NCBI RefSeq assembly: GCF_002027705.1
Contig: NZ_MBTG01000034.1
Coordinates: 186,001 to 250,000 of the forward strand
DNA length: 64,000 bases
Direction: 5' to 3'
From: Paenibacillus ferrarius
Lineage (GTDB): Bacteria; Bacillota; Bacilli; Paenibacillales; NBRC-103111
The notes under the pieces: generated by a model
Database searches by the model: none
What the model saw: only the letters and a program-made list of their open reading frames with translations
What the model was told of the DNA's origin: nothing
Shown here: piece by piece, positions 33,120-45,932 of the stretch
How positions within the stretch are numbered: position 1 is the stretch's first letter
How the letters are laid out: every line of letters starts with the position of its first letter
Made by a program: the position numbers and the translations under genes

Positions 33120-35516
33120 CTATGGAATGATCAGTGAACCTTTTTCCTGCAGCGTATTGAAATCATTCGCTTTGATTAATCCGTTCGAGACGGTGTACAG
33201 GGCATCTCCGATAGAAAGAACGCGCTGCACCTGTTTGTCACCGGCTTGCACATACTGTCCAGCTTTTTTGATATCATCCTCTGTCAGATGGGTGATGCTG
33301 CCGCGAAGCTGGAAGCCTTTTTCCAAATCAAGCTTGTAGATGTAAGCTCCCTGGAAAGCAAAATTGCCATATGCATTTGCTGGCTTAGCGTTATTTGGAT
33401 CCAATTTCATCACGCTAACCGGGAAAGAAAGGAGACTTTTCTCCTTGGAGAACAGCAGCGCTTTGTGATTGTGAAGCAGCTCGGAATCTGTTCCGCGGTC
33501 CCCAATGATTTCTTTGAATTTCTCCTTCGGATTATTCACATCGGTTACGTCGAACAGCGCTATTTTCATGCCTTGATAATAGGCGATGGACTGCGGGCCT
33601 TGCGGATTTTTGAGATCGACCTCGCTTGTATCTTTCCCGAAGCCAATAAGATGATTTTCATCATAGGGATGCAGATAATCACTGTAGCCCGGAATCTTCA
33701 GCGCTCCAAGCAGCTTAGGCTCAGCGGGGTTCTTCAAATCGATGACAAATAGTGGATCCGTGTTTCTAAAAGTAACCATATAAACTCGGTCGCCGATGAA
33801 ACGCGTGGAATAAATTCGCTCACCTGGCGCGATGTTTTCAATCTTGCCTTTTACTTGAAGGTTCGCGTCAAGAATGAAAACATGATTCTTCGACGCCCCC
33901 TCGTCGGTTCGCCACATTTCACCGCTTGTTGTCGCGAGCCGGAAGTAGCCGTTATGCTCATCCATGGAAAATTGATTGAGCAAACGCCCTGGCACCGTGC
34001 CCGTATTCTTGTAAATTGCTTTGCTCGCCGTCAAGCCAAATTGATAAATAATGGTTTCCTCTTTCCGAGGCTCGATAGTTTGAAGCCGTATGCCTTGTGT
34101 GGAAGAATTTTGTGTGGAAGAATCAACAGGCACGGGCAAAGTTCGGATAGGCATTTGTTCATAATTCGTTACGGCCATATATAAGTTTTCTTCGGAGGCG
34201 TACACATTTTGCCCAGAGCCTAGATAAGCAGTGACATTCATCGGTTTATCTATTTCGGTTAGGTTCATGCCCCCGATGAGCACATAGTTAGGCTCTACAG
34301 CTTTTGGCAAGTAATAGACCTGATCTAACGGAATCGAAGTAAAAGAATCGCCTGATGCTGAATCCCGATAGGAAGGAGCTAACGCAGCTTTGGCTTCTTC
34401 CTTGTTTTCGGTTTTCAGGTATGGATTATAATTCACGTACTTATTGGCGATGAAATACAGGGATGATCCGATTTTGCGGGAAGAGATGTAGCTGCCATCC
34501 AGCTCAGCTTCCTTAACAAGCTTGAGGCTGCTCCTGTCGGTGAGGTCGTAAACCATGACCTTCGTGTTTCCTTGCCGCATCATCGGCATGATCATTCTCT
34601 TTTCTGTGAGGCCAGCTCCTCCACTATAGGGGACCAATGAATCGCTTTGTTGGGAGTTGCCGATCACGATCAGATGCTTGTCGTCCACGTATATCTCAGT
34701 AGGCTGAAATGGAGTACCTTGATTTTTTTGAAAATCGAGGATGCTCAGCACTTTCATTTGATCGGCAGGATAAGCCTGTGTGACAACAATACGCTGTTTG
34801 TTTACCGTGTACAGGTAATTTCCATCTGTTTTGACGATATCGGATTCATCCACGCCTTGCACTTGGACATTCGTATCCGAGTATGCGGGGCTTTCCGATT
34901 TCATCGATTCTGGAGCTGGGCTTGCAGAACCATCTTTAGATTGAACTAAGGCGGTAGCCGAAGTTTCGGTTTTCACACCTTGGGCCATAAAAACTTTGAT
35001 ACTCCCACTTCTTTGATTTTGCGTCAACAGTGTAATCAGATGATCATATGTACCGACAACAGGCAAGGTGTCAGCTTGCTTCGTGATATTCACTGAGTTA
35101 GCGGCAGAATCCCAGCGAACAACATAATTTGCACTTTCCATAAAAAAGCGAATCGGGACATACATAGAACCATTTACCATCTGTGTGGTGCCATGCATGG
35201 TGCGTGCTTGCCCATTCACATAGGCATAGTCTGAATTCTTCGGCAGCTTAAGTTCGAACTCATTGTGGGTCACAATCGTAAGCAGCTCATCTTCTTTCCA
35301 TGTCACTTCCATGCCCAGAACACGGGCCAGATCCCGAACGGATGCCATCAGAACGCCATCCATCATTTTGGGCTGCAGTGTGAAAGAAATCGGCTGGTCC
35401 TCCAAGCGGACCATGGGTTCTTGATCGGCCTGTGTGGCGACTGGAGCTAGAGTGGACGACAAGATCGTTGCGCAAAGCAAGAGACGGATGGCCAGAACCT
35501 TTTTCATCTTCTTCAT
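33120..35516 (-). CDS. Secreted beta-propeller protein with copper-amine-oxidase-like N-domain
   Basis: 798 residues. Signal peptide (about 1-30, VLAIRLLLCATILSSTLAPVATQA), then a copper-amine-oxidase N1-like domain (about 35-150: MMDGVLMASVRDLARVLGMEV, MVNGSMYVPIRFFMES), a Ser/Pro linker, and a long C-terminal region (about 215-798) of repeated strands that matches the secreted beta-propeller group related to COG4880 (VDESDIVKTDGNYLYTVN; GIRLQ; TVSNGLIKAND). The N-domain is a wall/stalk module widespread in Paenibacillus and is not itself enzymatic. Role unknown; surface adhesion or binding is likely. Monocistronic. Confidence 0.85.
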   Translation of the reverse strand: MKKMKKVLAIRLLLCATILSSTLAPVATQADQEPMVRLEDQPISFTLQPKMMDGVLMASVRDLARVLGMEVTWKEDELLTIVTHNEFELKLPKNSDYAYVNGQARTMHGTTQMVNGSMYVPIRFFMESANYVVRWDSAANSVNITKQADTLPVVGTYDHLITLLTQNQRSGSIKVFMAQGVKTETSATALVQSKDGSASPAPESMKSESPAYSDTNVQVQGVDESDIVKTDGNYLYTVNKQRIVVTQAYPADQMKVLSILDFQKNQGTPFQPTEIYVDDKHLIVIGNSQQSDSLVPYSGGAGLTEKRMIMPMMRQGNTKVMVYDLTDRSSLKLVKEAELDGSYISSRKIGSSLYFIANKYVNYNPYLKTENKEEAKAALAPSYRDSASGDSFTSIPLDQVYYLPKAVEPNYVLIGGMNLTEIDKPMNVTAYLGSGQNVYASEENLYMAVTNYEQMPIRTLPVPVDSSTQNSSTQGIRLQTIEPRKEETIIYQFGLTASKAIYKNTGTVPGRLLNQFSMDEHNGYFRLATTSGEMWRTDEGASKNHVFILDANLQVKGKIENIAPGERIYSTRFIGDRVYMVTFRNTDPLFVIDLKNPAEPKLLGALKIPGYSDYLHPYDENHLIGFGKDTSEVDLKNPQGPQSIAYYQGMKIALFDVTDVNNPKEKFKEIIGDRGTDSELLHNHKALLFSKEKSLLSFPVSVMKLDPNNAKPANAYGNFAFQGAYIYKLDLEKGFQLRGSITHLTEDDIKKAGQYVQAGDKQVQRVLSIGDALYTVSNGLIKANDFNTLQEKGSLIIP

Positions 35517-35631
35517 CCTTTTTTAGTTTTTTGGGTATGCCAAATAATTCTTCCATAACCATTTAACGGATTGCATTTCGAATATGTTTCAGCAAAATCT
35601 TGAAAGTTTTGGAAATCATAAAAAAAACAGA

Positions 35632-35660
35632 TTGACAACATAAATGACATGAGATATTCT
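35632..35660 (+). promoter_or_regulatory. Sigma-A promoter for the 20-kb operon
   Basis: TTGACA (35632-35637), 17-bp spacer, TATTCT (35655-35660). It lies upstream of both LacI operator candidates and a cre site, so bound repressor could block elongation or loop. The leader to 35994 is about 330 nt with no gene seen. Confidence 0.65.
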
Positions 35661-35760
35661 ACGTTTAACTGATAGATAATGCGCTTTCAAACATTCACTG
35701 TGAACAATAGAGAAGGTTGGGCGAATCAGTTAACTAGGTTGGTTCCTTTTTTTTAATCGT

Positions 35761-35848
35761 TTCTGGTATCGATTCCATAAAAATAAGATACTTAACTTGT
35801 AAGCGCTTATCTAAATTTTTTTACGCCAATATGGAATCGATACCAGAA
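35761..35848. promoter_or_regulatory. Mirror-image LacI operators flanking a cre site
   Basis: A perfect 19-bp inverted repeat, TTCTGGTATCGATTCCATA (35761-35779) and its complement (35830-35848). Each arm contains a CG-centred pseudo-palindrome TGGTATCGATTCCA, the form bound by LacI-family dimers; centres are 68 bp apart. TTGTAAGCGCTTATC (35798-35812) between them is a good cre site. Target of the LacI protein at 39153 and CcpA. Confidence 0.8.
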
Positions 35849-35994
35849 CATTTGCTGAATGACGGATACAAAGATGTTAAAGGGGTTGGTAAGCGATTTT
35901 GTGATCATTTCGAGTAGTCATAGATGAATTTTGAAATAACAAGGCAATATAAAGCTATCTAATTATTTTTAATTCGCTCAATTTGGAGGACAAA

Positions 35995-37302
35995 ATGATG
36001 AAATCAAAAGTATCTTTTGGTGTACTGCTCGTTGTTAGTTCAAGTCTTATCATGACTGCCTGTACGCAGAACAATGCCAATACCTCTACACAAGCACCAA
36101 CTGCGACATCTTCCACTCAAAATGAAAACGCTTCTACGCAGAAAATAACGCTTAATTTATGGTATTGGAATGGTGCGATATCGGATTCAACGATTGAAGC
36201 GGCTAAGAAAAAATATCCGAATATAGATCTGCAAGCACAAAAGCTTCCGTCAGGACCAGATTACTTAACGAAGTTAAAAACAACGATTTCTGGCGGAGGA
36301 AACGGACCTGACATCGTAGCGATGGACAGCTGGGTATCTACGATGCTTCCTTACAAAGAGAAATTCGTGAACTTATATGATCAAGGCGCGAAAGATATTC
36401 AGCCCCAATACTTAGATTGGAAATGGAAAATGGCAGCAACTGCCGATAATAAATATGTGATCGGATTGCCAATTGATGTTGCCCCGGTTGTCTTGTATTA
36501 CCGCAAAGATTTGTTTGAGAAAGCCGGAGTTCCGAGCACACCGGAAGAGATTAAGAATCAAGTCAAAACATGGGATGATTATCTTAATTTGCAGAAGAAA
36601 GTGAAAGATGCAACTGGCACGCAGCTTTTATCCATCGTCGATGTTTTCAGGAATGCTATCGGCCAAAACAGTGAGGGCTATTTTGGGGCAGACGGGAAAT
36701 ATATCGGGGATCAGGCCCATGTGAAAAAAGCTTGGGATACGGCTGTGAAAGCCTATCAACTGGGCTTAACGTACGCGAATGTCAATGATACGGAGAAAAA
36801 TGCAGCGACAAATAATAGCAAGATTTCTTCCTTTATCGGAGCTTCGTGGGCAGTTGGTGATTTGCTTGGCGCAGCGCCAGACACCAAAGGGAAATGGCAA
36901 GTTGCTTATCCGCCCGGCGGTGTAGGCAATCAAGGCGGATCGTTCTTCGGTGTGCTGAAATCGTCCAAAAATCCAAAAGAAGCGTATGAGATCATTAAAT
37001 TCCTTGTAAGTCCTGACAATCTGGTCGCTGGGTATAAGGAATTTGGCAACTATCCGTCTACACCGGAAGTTTACAGCAAGCCTGAGATGGTAAACAAAAG
37101 CGATTTCTTCGGAAATCAAGATCTGAGCAGTGTGTTTGCGGACGCAGCCAAGGATGTGAAAGTGGCGCCAACAGATGCAAGAGACGATATGGTGGCTACG
37201 ACGTTAGCCGATGAAATTGGTCTCATTGATACGCAGAAGAAGGACCCTGAGAAGGCTTGGAAAGACGCGCAGGATAAAATTAAAAGGCAGCTTTCAAGGT
37301 AG
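35995..37302 (+). CDS. Sugar ABC transporter substrate-binding lipoprotein
   Basis: 435 residues. Start at ATG 35995 (or the adjacent 35998), just after GGAGGA. Signal peptide with lipobox IMTAC and lipidated Cys23, Thr/Ser-rich linker, then a family-1 solute-binding domain (ITLNLWYWNGAISD; GPDIVAMDSW; PIDVAPVVLYYRKDLFEKAGVP). First gene of the LacI-controlled operon; captures sugar for the permeases at 37384 and 38287. No ATPase gene in the operon, so a shared MsmX-type ATPase is likely. Confidence 0.92.
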   Translation: MMKSKVSFGVLLVVSSSLIMTACTQNNANTSTQAPTATSSTQNENASTQKITLNLWYWNGAISDSTIEAAKKKYPNIDLQAQKLPSGPDYLTKLKTTISGGGNGPDIVAMDSWVSTMLPYKEKFVNLYDQGAKDIQPQYLDWKWKMAATADNKYVIGLPIDVAPVVLYYRKDLFEKAGVPSTPEEIKNQVKTWDDYLNLQKKVKDATGTQLLSIVDVFRNAIGQNSEGYFGADGKYIGDQAHVKKAWDTAVKAYQLGLTYANVNDTEKNAATNNSKISSFIGASWAVGDLLGAAPDTKGKWQVAYPPGGVGNQGGSFFGVLKSSKNPKEAYEIIKFLVSPDNLVAGYKEFGNYPSTPEVYSKPEMVNKSDFFGNQDLSSVFADAAKDVKVAPTDARDDMVATTLADEIGLIDTQKKDPEKAWKDAQDKIKRQLSR

Positions 37303-37383
37303 ACATGACTTGGCTGCAAAATGAATCATATCAAAGATGGGGCGGGGAGCTGTGTTCCCCCTCTATCCAAGTGGAGGAATAAC

Positions 37384-38268
37384 ATGGGAGGTACGTTTAA
37401 GGAAATTTACAAGAGCAGGACACTGTATTTGTTTATCTCTCCTTTTTATCTATTGTTCCTAGTCTTTTCGGTGTTTCCGATTCTATTCTCGATGTATCTG
37501 GCCGTTCATAAATGGGATGGCATCGGGGAAATGAAGTATGTCGGGTTCAATAACTTCAATTATATGCTGCATGATCCGGCTTTCTGGCAGGCGTTGGTGA
37601 ATAATATTGCGCTTTGGATAATGGGCAACGCGCCGCAGCTGCTGTGTGCATTAATTGTTGCCTACTTGATCAATTTATCGATTATTAAATTCAAGGGATT
37701 CTATCGAATTGCCTATTTTCTGCCGAATGTGACAGCGATGGTCGCTGTTGTCATCATCTTTCAGTCCATGTTTGGCAATGAATATGGGTTGGTTAACTTC
37801 TTTCTGCAAAAAATCGGGTTAGATAAAATTGCGTGGCTGAATTCCGAGTTTGGCGTCAGAACGGTCATCGCAGCCATGATATCCTGGCGATATATGGGGT
37901 ACAACGCGGTCATTTATTTGTCCGGCTTGCAGCGGATACCCAAAGATTTATATGAAGCTGCCGAATTAGACGGGGCTAACCTATTTCAAACTTTTACGAA
38001 AATTACGATTCCAATGCTCAGGCCGATCATCCTCTTCTCCGTGATGATGTCGACCATTGGAGGATTTCAAATTTTTACCGAACCTCAAGTTTTAGCTGGC
38101 AATCTTCCGCCATACCCGGGCTCCGATACGATCGTGCTTTATATGTTCAGAGAGGGCTTTAATTATCAGAATTATGGGTATGCTGCTGCTGTATCATGGG
38201 TGTTGTTCATCATCATCGGCTTATTATCCGTCCTTAATTGGAAGTTTTTCAACAGATCGGATGATTGA
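37384..38268 (+). CDS. Sugar ABC transporter permease (MalF/UgpA type)
   Basis: 294 residues from ATG 37384 (GGAGGAAT upstream); an in-frame ATG at 37321 has no ribosome-binding site. Six helices, first at LYLFISPFYLLFLVFSVFPILF, and the EAA loop YEAAELDGANLFQTFTKITIP (about residues 199-219). Half of the membrane channel, with the next gene product. Confidence 0.92.
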   Translation: MGGTFKEIYKSRTLYLFISPFYLLFLVFSVFPILFSMYLAVHKWDGIGEMKYVGFNNFNYMLHDPAFWQALVNNIALWIMGNAPQLLCALIVAYLINLSIIKFKGFYRIAYFLPNVTAMVAVVIIFQSMFGNEYGLVNFFLQKIGLDKIAWLNSEFGVRTVIAAMISWRYMGYNAVIYLSGLQRIPKDLYEAAELDGANLFQTFTKITIPMLRPIILFSVMMSTIGGFQIFTEPQVLAGNLPPYPGSDTIVLYMFREGFNYQNYGYAAAVSWVLFIIIGLLSVLNWKFFNRSDD

Positions 38269-38286
38269 GATAAAGGAGAATACGAG

Positions 38287-39114
38287 ATGACTGTTGAAGG
38301 TTTAACGAAAAAAATTGTAGTTAATTGTATTTTGTTAGTAGGTGTGGCCATCTCCATCTTCCCATTTTATTGGCTTGTGGTGATGTCCACGAATGAAACA
38401 AGTGCGATATTTGCTTTTCCACCAAAGCTGACATTTGGGCATTATTTGATGACAAACTTTCACCATGTTTTGGACAAAAGCAATTTTATTCGCGCCCTTT
38501 TCAATACGCTGTTTATTGCTATTATCAGCTGTGTGCTTCAGTTGTTTTTCAACTCATTGACAGGATTTACATTTGCCAAATTTAAATTTCCAGGTTCCAG
38601 CGTGCTGTTTTTTGCCATGATGGCGACCATGATGATTCCTGCGCAGATGCTGCTCGTGCCCCAGTTCATTATCATCAAAGAATTTGGCTGGTTAGGAAGC
38701 TATAAAGCCTTGATCATACCCGGAATGGCAAGTGCATTCGGAATCTTCTGGATCAGGCAGTATGCGCTGGCCATTCATGACGATTTACTCGAAGCAGCCA
38801 GAATCGATGGCTGCAATAAATTTGGACTCTATTGGAACGTAGCTTTGCCGATCTTAAGGCCTGCGCTTGCTTTTCTCGCCATCACCACGTTCATGGGGGT
38901 GTGGGAAGACTATTTGTGGCCTTTAATCGTCTTGACGGATACGTCCAAATTCACGTTAATGCTGGCTTTGCAGCAATTAAAATCGGCACATACAGCCGAC
39001 TATTCGATGGTGATGACCGGAACACTTATGGCTACGCTTCCGCTGATTATTTTCTTCCTATTGGTGAGCAGACAATTCATCGCCGGCATCACAGAGGGGG
39101 CAGTTAAAAGCTAA
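38287..39114 (+). CDS. Sugar ABC transporter permease (MalG/UgpE type)
   Basis: 275 residues, six helices, N-terminal ISIFPFYWLVVMSTNE, EAA loop EAARIDGCNKFGLYWNVALPIL (about 178-199), C-terminal RQFIAGITEGAVKS that marks MalG-type permeases. Starts 18 bp after the MalF-type gene with AAAGGAGAA upstream. Completes the CUT1 importer of this operon. Confidence 0.93.
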   Translation: MTVEGLTKKIVVNCILLVGVAISIFPFYWLVVMSTNETSAIFAFPPKLTFGHYLMTNFHHVLDKSNFIRALFNTLFIAIISCVLQLFFNSLTGFTFAKFKFPGSSVLFFAMMATMMIPAQMLLVPQFIIIKEFGWLGSYKALIIPGMASAFGIFWIRQYALAIHDDLLEAARIDGCNKFGLYWNVALPILRPALAFLAITTFMGVWEDYLWPLIVLTDTSKFTLMLALQQLKSAHTADYSMVMTGTLMATLPLIIFFLLVSRQFIAGITEGAVKS

Positions 39115-39152
39115 GCTGACCTGTGAATGACGTGAGCTAATGGAAAGGCAGG

Positions 39153-40184
39153 ATGACGATCATGGCACCAAAGATTAAGGATGTAGCGAAAATAGCCGGT
39201 GTATCCGTGACAACCGTTTCAAGGGTATTGAACGGAGAGAAATACGTGAAGGACGATCTGAAAGCCAGGGTGAAGCAAGCGATCGCTGAGCTTGGTTATA
39301 CGCCAAGTCATATCGCCAGAAGCCTCGTGCGTAAGAAAACGAATTTGATTGGCGTGATTGTACCAGATCTGACTTCAAGCTTTTATTCGACCATCTTAAG
39401 CAGCATTGAAGAAACCGCGAGTCTGAGCGGCTACAATCTGCTTGTCTGCAACATTATTGAAGATATTGAGAAAGAATATAAATATTTAAACGTGTTCAAA
39501 GAAATGCGGGTAGATGGCATTATCATTATGCATGAGAAATTAAACGATGAGATCAGGGATTTTTTGAATAAGCTTGATATCCCGATTATATTTTCGAGTG
39601 TCAAACCGATGGATCAGAAGTTCGTTTCTGTAATCATTGATGATTACGCGGCGGCGTATGACGCGACGAATTATTTGATTCAGCTCGGACATACAAGAAT
39701 TGGGTTTATTGGCGGCGACATGAGAGATGTGACTTCGGGTCAAAATCGATACATTGGCTACCGTGACGCGCTTACACAAGCGAACATCAACATCGTAGAA
39801 GCGTACATCAAGTTTGGTGATTACAAAATACAAAGCGGCTACCAGCTCGCCAAAGAGCTTCTGGCAAATGAGCCGTGCCCAACAGCCATATTTGCGGTCA
39901 GCGATGACATGGCGGTAGGCGCGATGAATGGCATTCATGACCTTGGGTTGAACGTTCCTGACGATATTTCAGTCATTGGCTTCGACGGGAGCCAGTTAAC
40001 CGAGCTGGTGCGTCCGCAGCTGTCATCCATGGAACAGCCCATTCAAGACATGGGCAAGGTTACGGTGGAATCGCTCTTGGATATGATCGCAGGTGATGCT
40101 CAGGCGGAGGCAGGGGATTTGATACTGAAGCATAAGCTGGTTGAGCGCAAAAGCTGTAAATCTTATGGCGCCAAACAAGAATAG
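39153..40184 (+). CDS. LacI-family transcriptional regulator
   Basis: 343 residues; ATG at 39153 or 39162 (MAPKIKD). HTH at the N-terminus: KIKDVAKIAGVSVTTVSRVLNG, with hinge helix PSHIARSLV; then the periplasmic-binding-like sugar domain (about 60-335; NLIGVIVPDLTSSFYSTIL, VIGFDGSQLTELV). It lies inside the operon it probably regulates. CG-centred operator candidates at 35764, 35832 and, as a perfect palindrome, inside the next gene at 40471. Inducer is probably a sugar of the pathway. Confidence 0.93.
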   Translation: MTIMAPKIKDVAKIAGVSVTTVSRVLNGEKYVKDDLKARVKQAIAELGYTPSHIARSLVRKKTNLIGVIVPDLTSSFYSTILSSIEETASLSGYNLLVCNIIEDIEKEYKYLNVFKEMRVDGIIIMHEKLNDEIRDFLNKLDIPIIFSSVKPMDQKFVSVIIDDYAAAYDATNYLIQLGHTRIGFIGGDMRDVTSGQNRYIGYRDALTQANINIVEAYIKFGDYKIQSGYQLAKELLANEPCPTAIFAVSDDMAVGAMNGIHDLGLNVPDDISVIGFDGSQLTELVRPQLSSMEQPIQDMGKVTVESLLDMIAGDAQAEAGDLILKHKLVERKSCKSYGAKQE

Positions 40185-40229
40185 AAGCCATAAGCGTAGA
40201 TATCGAGTCTGGATTGGAAGAGGGAGAGC

Positions 40230-44195
<3,966 letters not shown>

Positions 44196-44214
44196 AGCAA
44201 ACGGAGGGATTCAC

Positions 44215-45156
44215 ATGAAATATATGCAAATCCAAGGCGTAGAGAAACAGATATCCCGATTAATTATGGGGACAGGCGATTTGAGAAAGCTGGAAGAGCC
44301 CGAACGGGCAATGCTGGATGCCTTCATTGCAGCAGGCGGCAATGCCTTCGATACGGCCCATCAATATCGAAATAAAGAAAAGATTCTGGGTCAATGGCTG
44401 GCGGAGAAGAATCTTCGGGAGCATGTCGTGATTTTGACCAAAGGCGCGCATCATGATGACGGAAGCCCGGGTCCACGGGTGAACCCGCAGGCAATCCGCA
44501 AGGATTTGACGGAGAGTCTGGAAAGACTAGGCACGGATTATGTTGATCTGTATGCGCTGCACCGGGATGATCCCAGCGTAGCTGTTGGACCTATTATGGA
44601 AGAGTTGAACGAACATATTCAAGCGAAGCGGATCAGAGCTATTGGAGCTTCAAACTGGTCGCATGATCGTGTTCAGGAAGCAAATGAATATGCGGCCTCC
44701 CATAATCTCATTGGGTTTGCGTTTAATAGCCCTAACTTGAGCCTTGCCAAAGCGAATGAGCCTAGATGGGAGGGCTGCGTTTCGGCAGACGAGGAAACCT
44801 GCAGGTGGCATGCGGCCAACCAGCTTCCGCTCTTTGCTTGGTCTTCCCAAGCAGGCGGGTTCTTCTCGGGCAATTTCTCGCCGGACGATCGGACTGACGA
44901 AGAGATGGTGCGGGTTTACTACAGCGAGAACAACTGGGAGCGGTATCGCCGTGCCGTGAAGCTGGCGGAGGAAAAGCAGGTAACACCAATTCAAATTGCC
45001 TTATCCTATGTGCTTAATCAATCTTTCCCAACATGCGCAATCATTGGACCAAGGAAGCCGGAAGAGCTTCAGTCCTCGATAGAATCTATGAATCTTCAAT
45101 TAACTCCTGGTGAGATTGATTGGCTGGATTTGCAAAAGGAGGAGATCGTGAAATGA
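44215..45156 (+). CDS. Aldo/keto reductase
   Basis: 313 residues from ATG 44215 (GGAGGGA upstream, 20 bp after the lacZ remnant). AKR barrel signatures: catalytic Asp and Tyr in AFDTAHQY, Lys in ILTKGAHHD, His in LYALHRDDP; C-terminal NADP site AIIGPRKPEELQSS. These enzymes interconvert carbonyls and alcohols of sugars or polyols. The stop overlaps the next start (ATGA). In an operon with iolDCAJB but no iolG, it is a candidate to oxidise inositol or a released polyol (inference). Confidence 0.92.
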   Translation: MKYMQIQGVEKQISRLIMGTGDLRKLEEPERAMLDAFIAAGGNAFDTAHQYRNKEKILGQWLAEKNLREHVVILTKGAHHDDGSPGPRVNPQAIRKDLTESLERLGTDYVDLYALHRDDPSVAVGPIMEELNEHIQAKRIRAIGASNWSHDRVQEANEYAASHNLIGFAFNSPNLSLAKANEPRWEGCVSADEETCRWHAANQLPLFAWSSQAGGFFSGNFSPDDRTDEEMVRVYYSENNWERYRRAVKLAEEKQVTPIQIALSYVLNQSFPTCAIIGPRKPEELQSSIESMNLQLTPGEIDWLDLQKEEIVK

Positions 45157-45908
45157 TCCGACACAAATTAGCAGCTCAATTATTTACGCTAAGAAACGAA
45201 CTGAAAAAGGATTTCCCTACGGTTTTGAGAGAGTTGAAAAAAATGGGCTGGGCAGCCGTTCAAATCGACGGCTTGCACGGATATCCCGCAGCAGATATAG
45301 CCGCCGTGATGAAGGAAGTCGGTTTGCAAACGGCTGGTATGCATGTTGGCTTGCATCGTATGAAAACAGATTTGGCTGCCGTACTGGAGGAAGCCCGGTT
45401 GTTCGACACGAAGGATTTCATCTGTCATTCGCTGCCGGATGAATTGATGAATCCGGAAGGCTATGCCAGCGTTCGCAAAGATTTGCACGATGTGGCTGCC
45501 CGAGTAAGCGATAAGGGATTCCGTGTTGGATATCACAATCATGATTTTGAATTTCATACGATACTGGATGGGAAATTTGCGCTGGAATACGTGCTGGAGG
45601 ATCCAACCATTTACCCGGAAATTGATACCTATTGGGTCAAAAAAGCGGATCAAGATCCGCTGTCTTTCATCCAAAATTATGCCTTTCGTATGCCAATCCT
45701 CCATTTGAAGGATATGACGTCGGACGGACGGAAATATTTCGCCGAAATCGGCACAGGATTGATCGATTTTGCCCCGATTTTGAAGTGGGGACTGCAAAAT
45801 GGCGTAGAATGGTTTGCTGTTGAACAAGATTATTGCCCGGGAAATCCGATGGATAGTTTAGCCTTAAGCTTATCTAATTTGCTGGAGTTGGAGAAATCTA
45901 TCGTTTAA
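45153..45908 (+). CDS. Sugar phosphate isomerase/epimerase (xylose-isomerase-like TIM barrel)
   Basis: 251 residues, ATG 45153 overlapping the aldo/keto reductase stop; AAAGGAGGAG upstream. AP-endonuclease-2 / xylose-isomerase-like barrel starting KLAAQLFTLRNELKKDFPTVLRELKKMGWAAVQ. Candidate metal ligands: YHNHDFEF (about residues 127-134), PEIDTYWV, HLKDM, and a C-terminal VEQD. The same superfamily includes IolE (inosose dehydratase), IolI and IolH. Because iolE is absent from this inositol gene set, it might take that step, but sequence alone does not single out the reaction. Confidence 0.85.
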   Translation: MIRHKLAAQLFTLRNELKKDFPTVLRELKKMGWAAVQIDGLHGYPAADIAAVMKEVGLQTAGMHVGLHRMKTDLAAVLEEARLFDTKDFICHSLPDELMNPEGYASVRKDLHDVAARVSDKGFRVGYHNHDFEFHTILDGKFALEYVLEDPTIYPEIDTYWVKKADQDPLSFIQNYAFRMPILHLKDMTSDGRKYFAEIGTGLIDFAPILKWGLQNGVEWFAVEQDYCPGNPMDSLALSLSNLLELEKSIV

Positions 45909-45932
45909 TTGCAGAAGAAGGTGAGGTGCGGC

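Noticed and set aside
35661-35760. T-box or other leader riboswitch before the LacI operon
   Set aside because: Small stems and a T run exist but no T-box or known aptamer motif could be matched.
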